Assembly (NCBI GenBank): GCA_049657775.1
Contig: JBASNZ010000089.1
Location: 1-25,056 of the forward strand
DNA: 25,056 nt
Direction: 5' to 3'
DNA from: JBASNZ01 sp049657775
GTDB taxonomy: Bacteria; Actinomycetota; Coriobacteriia; Anaerosomatales; Anaerosomataceae
The translations under genes and the position numbers were made by a program. Of the stretch, positions 23,108 to 25,056 are shown piece by piece (the first letter of the stretch is position 1; every line of letters begins with the position of its first letter). A model generated the notes under the pieces. It saw only the letters and a list, made by a program, of their open reading frames with translations. It was not told the DNA's origin and ran no database searches.

Positions 23108-23584
23108 ATGAGACACGACAGGACCGTTATCACGTGGGTGGCGTTGTTCGTTGCGCTCTTGCTCGTGGCGTCACCGGCATTCGGTGGCGAGCCGCGAGGG
23201 GTCACGTCGGGCGGATCGCAGACCCGTACGGAGGCGGCGAAGGGAACAGGCGCGGGACCGGTCAGTGATTCAGCGGAGGCCGATCAGGCCAGGCAGCAAG
23301 ACAGGCTCCGCGACGAGGACTGCGTTCCTACGGCGTGCGAGGACTGCGTCGGCGATCAGACTCGAACCATGACGCAGGGCATGACGCAGCAGCAGACCAA
23401 GGAGTGCTCGGCGTCGGTCGACCCGGTGGCTCTCAGGATGATGAGCCGGTTGGGTGCGGCAAACGGCGAGGCAGCACTGAACGTGGTACGTGCCGAGGCG
23501 CAGTTCGGCGACCTTGCGGGTGATGCGTTCTCGGCAATGATCCGCTTGGCCGAGCGGCTTTTCGCGTGGATGGACGCCGCATAG
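23108..23584 (+). CDS. Small secreted cysteine-containing protein, function unknown
   Basis: A 158-residue protein with a clear signal peptide (residues 1-26; hydrophobic WVALFVALLLVASPAFG) and a strong GGAGGTGGAG site before the ATG. The mature part is polar and Gly/Thr/Gln-rich, with four cysteines: Cys72, Cys77 and Cys80 close together (DCVPTACEDC) and Cys100 (TKECSAS), which could form two disulfides or a metal site. A C-terminal helix (about 105-155) ends the protein. I do not recognise a family. It lies 62 bases after the DUF5667-like gene, in the same direction, and is probably part of the sigma factor cluster. A strong terminator follows. Confidence 0.75.
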   Translation: MRHDRTVITWVALFVALLLVASPAFGGEPRGVTSGGSQTRTEAAKGTGAGPVSDSAEADQARQQDRLRDEDCVPTACEDCVGDQTRTMTQGMTQQQTKECSASVDPVALRMMSRLGAANGEAALNVVRAEAQFGDLAGDAFSAMIRLAERLFAWMDAA

Positions 23585-23610
23585 ATCAGCGCTATGCACA
23601 GGCGAACTGG

Positions 23611-23634
23611 AACGGGCACCTGCCGGTGCCCGTT
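23611..23634. terminator. Perfect 10-bp hairpin between convergent genes
   Basis: AACGGGCACC (23611-23620) and GGTGCCCGTT (23625-23634) form a perfect 10-bp stem around the tetraloop TGCC. The outer A/T pairs give short A and T runs on either side, so it could stop transcription from both the secreted-protein gene and the vanZ-like gene. It lies 26 bases after the first stop and 12 bases from the other. Confidence 0.8.
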
Positions 23635-23646
23635 GCGCGCCTCCGG

Positions 23647-24018
23647 TCAGGTCCGGGTCGCACCGCGCTTGCGGAGAAGCCAGGCGACCAAGAGGGCGCC
23701 AAACACGGCACCGAGGGTGTCGACCACCCAGTCGACGGGGTCGGCGACCCGGCCTGGGACGAACAGCTGGTGCATCTCGTCGGTGATGCCGTAGATCGAG
23801 GCCATCGTCACAGCCCAGGGCCAGAGCCGTGGGCTGCGTAGCGCCAGCACGATGAGACACCCGAGCACCGCGTAGACGCCAAAGTGCCCATATGACCCGA
23901 AGTGCCCCGGTACCGATGATCCCTGTAGCGCGGAGAGCCGGAAGATGACGGCCATCCAGGCGACGACAAGTGCCCATCGCACGAGGTTGCGGCGCGTATC
24001 GGATGACATGCCGGACAT
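23647..24018 (-). CDS. VanZ-like family membrane protein
   Basis: A 123-residue integral membrane protein with three to four hydrophobic helices. The conserved VanZ pattern is present: an N-terminal helix (LVRWALVVAWMAVIFRLSAL), HFGSYGHFGVYAVLGCLIVLAL (as GHFGVYAVLG), and YGITDEMHQLFVPGR followed by DPVDWVVDTLGAVFG. ATG 24018 is chosen because a GGAGGAGGA stretch lies just upstream; a second ATG 9 bases inside is possible, and the frame is open further upstream without signal. VanZ itself raises teicoplanin resistance slightly; most family members have no known function, and nothing here points to resistance. It is convergent with the secreted-protein gene. Confidence 0.88.
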   Translation of the reverse strand: MSGMSSDTRRNLVRWALVVAWMAVIFRLSALQGSSVPGHFGSYGHFGVYAVLGCLIVLALRSPRLWPWAVTMASIYGITDEMHQLFVPGRVADPVDWVVDTLGAVFGALLVAWLLRKRGATRT

Positions 24019-24148
24019 GCTCCTCCTCCATCGGTGCTGTTCGAGAAGTCTACCACGAGGGCCATCCACCGCGGCTCTCGCGACTTGACTCCAACGCTGT
24101 GTCTGTGCCACCGTGACCCATCGTTCCGTGGGCGAAACGGGTGTACGC

Positions 24149-25056
24149 GTGAAGCGCAGGACTTCCCTTATAGCGGTCGTCGTATCCGCGGCGTGCTTCG
24201 GCACGTTGGGCGTTCTGACGGGCCTCGCGTATCGCGAAGGCGCACAGCCGTTGCCCCTACTCGCCTGGCGCTTCGCCATCGTCTCGGTACTGATGGCCGC
24301 CTACCAGCTGGTCAGGGGTCCCAAGGTGCTCTTTGCCGGCGTCCGGGACCTGGGACGTTATGCGGCACTCTCGCTTACCGGGTACGGCGCCGCATCGATA
24401 TGTTTCTTCTTCGCGCTGAGAGAGGCGAGCGCGTCGGTGGTGGCCGTGCTGTTGTACACCTACCCGGCGATGGTCGCCGTCCTGAGCGCGGTCTTCTTTC
24501 GCGAGCGATTCACGCTCAACCGTGCGATCGCGATCCTGCTGACCTTCGCCGGGTGTGCGCTCGTGGTGGGGTTGTTCGCCGAGGTTCCCGCCGCGTCGAC
24601 TGCGGGCGTGCTTCTCGGTCTTGGCGCCGCACTGGGGTACTCGGTCTTCAATCTGCTCTCGTATCGCTGGCTGCCCGGGCGTTCAAGGCTCGTCCTTCAG
24701 ACGTACACATTCGGACTCTCCGCGATCGCGATCGCTGCCCTCACGATCGTCACGGGAGGATCACTGTCACCTGTGGCCTGGACTCCGGCGCTCTGGGGTT
24801 ACCTGGCGCTTATCGTCGTGATACCGACGTTCGTTGCGGTGACGCTCTACCTCAACGGCATCCGCAATCTGGGCGCGTCGCAGGCGGCGATCGTCTCCAC
24901 GACCGAACCGCTCTTCACGATCGTCATCGCGTGGATCGTCCTGGGCGACCGACTCACGCCCATGCAGTTCGTGGGCGCGCTCCTGGTTGTGGCGGGCGTG
25001 ATCGCGGCCGAGTGGAAGCAGTCGTCACCGGCGGTGCATACCGAGGAACTCGCTGC
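24149..25056 (+). CDS. DMT superfamily (EamA) transporter, 3' end cut by the window
   Basis: An inner-membrane metabolite transporter of the drug/metabolite family. About 302 residues are visible and the frame is still open at the right edge; since EamA proteins are about 290-310 long, little is likely missing. Two EamA repeats of five helices each are seen: the first with ACFGTLGVLTGLAYREGA, WRFAIVSVLMAAYQL, ASASVVAVLLYTYPAMVAVL and FFRERFTLNRAIAI, the second with AGVLLGLGAALGYSVFNLLS, ASQAAIVSTTEPLFTIVIAW and LGDRLTPMQFVGALLVVAG. The start is uncertain (GTG 24149, with in-frame GTG at 24128 and 24113); 24149 puts the first helix at the N-terminus. The substrate is unknown. Confidence 0.9.
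   Translation, partial: MKRRTSLIAVVVSAACFGTLGVLTGLAYREGAQPLPLLAWRFAIVSVLMAAYQLVRGPKVLFAGVRDLGRYAALSLTGYGAASICFFFALREASASVVAVLLYTYPAMVAVLSAVFFRERFTLNRAIAILLTFAGCALVVGLFAEVPAASTAGVLLGLGAALGYSVFNLLSYRWLPGRSRLVLQTYTFGLSAIAIAALTIVTGGSLSPVAWTPALWGYLALIVVIPTFVAVTLYLNGIRNLGASQAAIVSTTEPLFTIVIAWIVLGDRLTPMQFVGALLVVAGVIAAEWKQSSPAVHTEELA

Noticed and set aside
24085..24090. TTGACT as a -35 element for the EamA transporter
   Set aside because: At 16-18 bases downstream the sequence is GC-rich with no acceptable -10 hexamer.
1..25056. Mobile element, prophage, CRISPR array, tRNA/rRNA or defence system
   Set aside because: No transposase, integrase, terminal repeats, spaced repeats, tRNA-like arms or defence-family motifs were found on either strand; gene content and base composition look uniform and chromosomal.

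Overview
The window is GC-rich, gene-dense bacterial DNA with almost no free space (largest gap about 180 bases). The genes point to a high-GC Gram-positive of the Actinomycetota, most likely an anaerobic lineage near the Coriobacteriia. The reasons are an ECF sigma factor followed by a DUF5667-type membrane protein, a CwlM-like tandem peptidoglycan-binding protein, a CheC/CheD chemotaxis system without CheZ, and a molybdenum-cofactor operon ending in selenium/sulfur-carrier style genes. The lineage is an inference from gene content and cannot be fixed without a tree.

Region 1 (2-5180, + strand) is a tightly coupled molybdopterin cofactor operon: 3' end of moeA, a 72-residue cysteine-ending protein, mobB, moaA, moaC, a stand-alone MOSC domain protein, mogA, a SufS/CsdB-like class V cysteine desulfurase and a DUF3343 putative Se/S carrier. 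It covers GTP cyclisation, MPT adenylylation, molybdate insertion and nucleotide attachment, plus sulfur or selenium delivery. MPT synthase (moaD/moaE) and mobA are not in the window. A GC-rich hairpin follows the last stop. A membrane-anchored L,D-transpeptidase faces it on the - strand (5261-6298).

Region 2 (6386-15200, + strand) is a complete chemotaxis-type signalling operon: cheR, a membrane MCP with no ligand-binding ectodomain, cheW, cheY, cheB, cheA, cheC, cheD, and a composite Rossmann-like/GAF/GGDEF protein that should make cyclic di-GMP. CheC lacks the usual asparagines in both phosphatase sites. No flagellar gene is present; a pilT retraction ATPase lies 3.7 kb downstream, so control of twitching is possible.

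Region 3 (15240-18854, + strand) holds a small winged-helix-like protein, a CwlM-like protein with two peptidoglycan-binding domains and a degenerate C-terminal domain, a secreted coiled-coil NlpC/P60 hydrolase that appears to start at CTG, and an MFS exporter.

Region 4 (18940-25056) holds pilT, a convergent B12-binding radical SAM protein, an ECF sigma factor / DUF5667 membrane protein / secreted cysteine-containing protein cluster, a strong bidirectional terminator, a VanZ-like membrane protein (- strand) and a DMT/EamA transporter running off the right edge. No tRNA, rRNA, CRISPR array, insertion sequence, integrase or prophage gene was seen.
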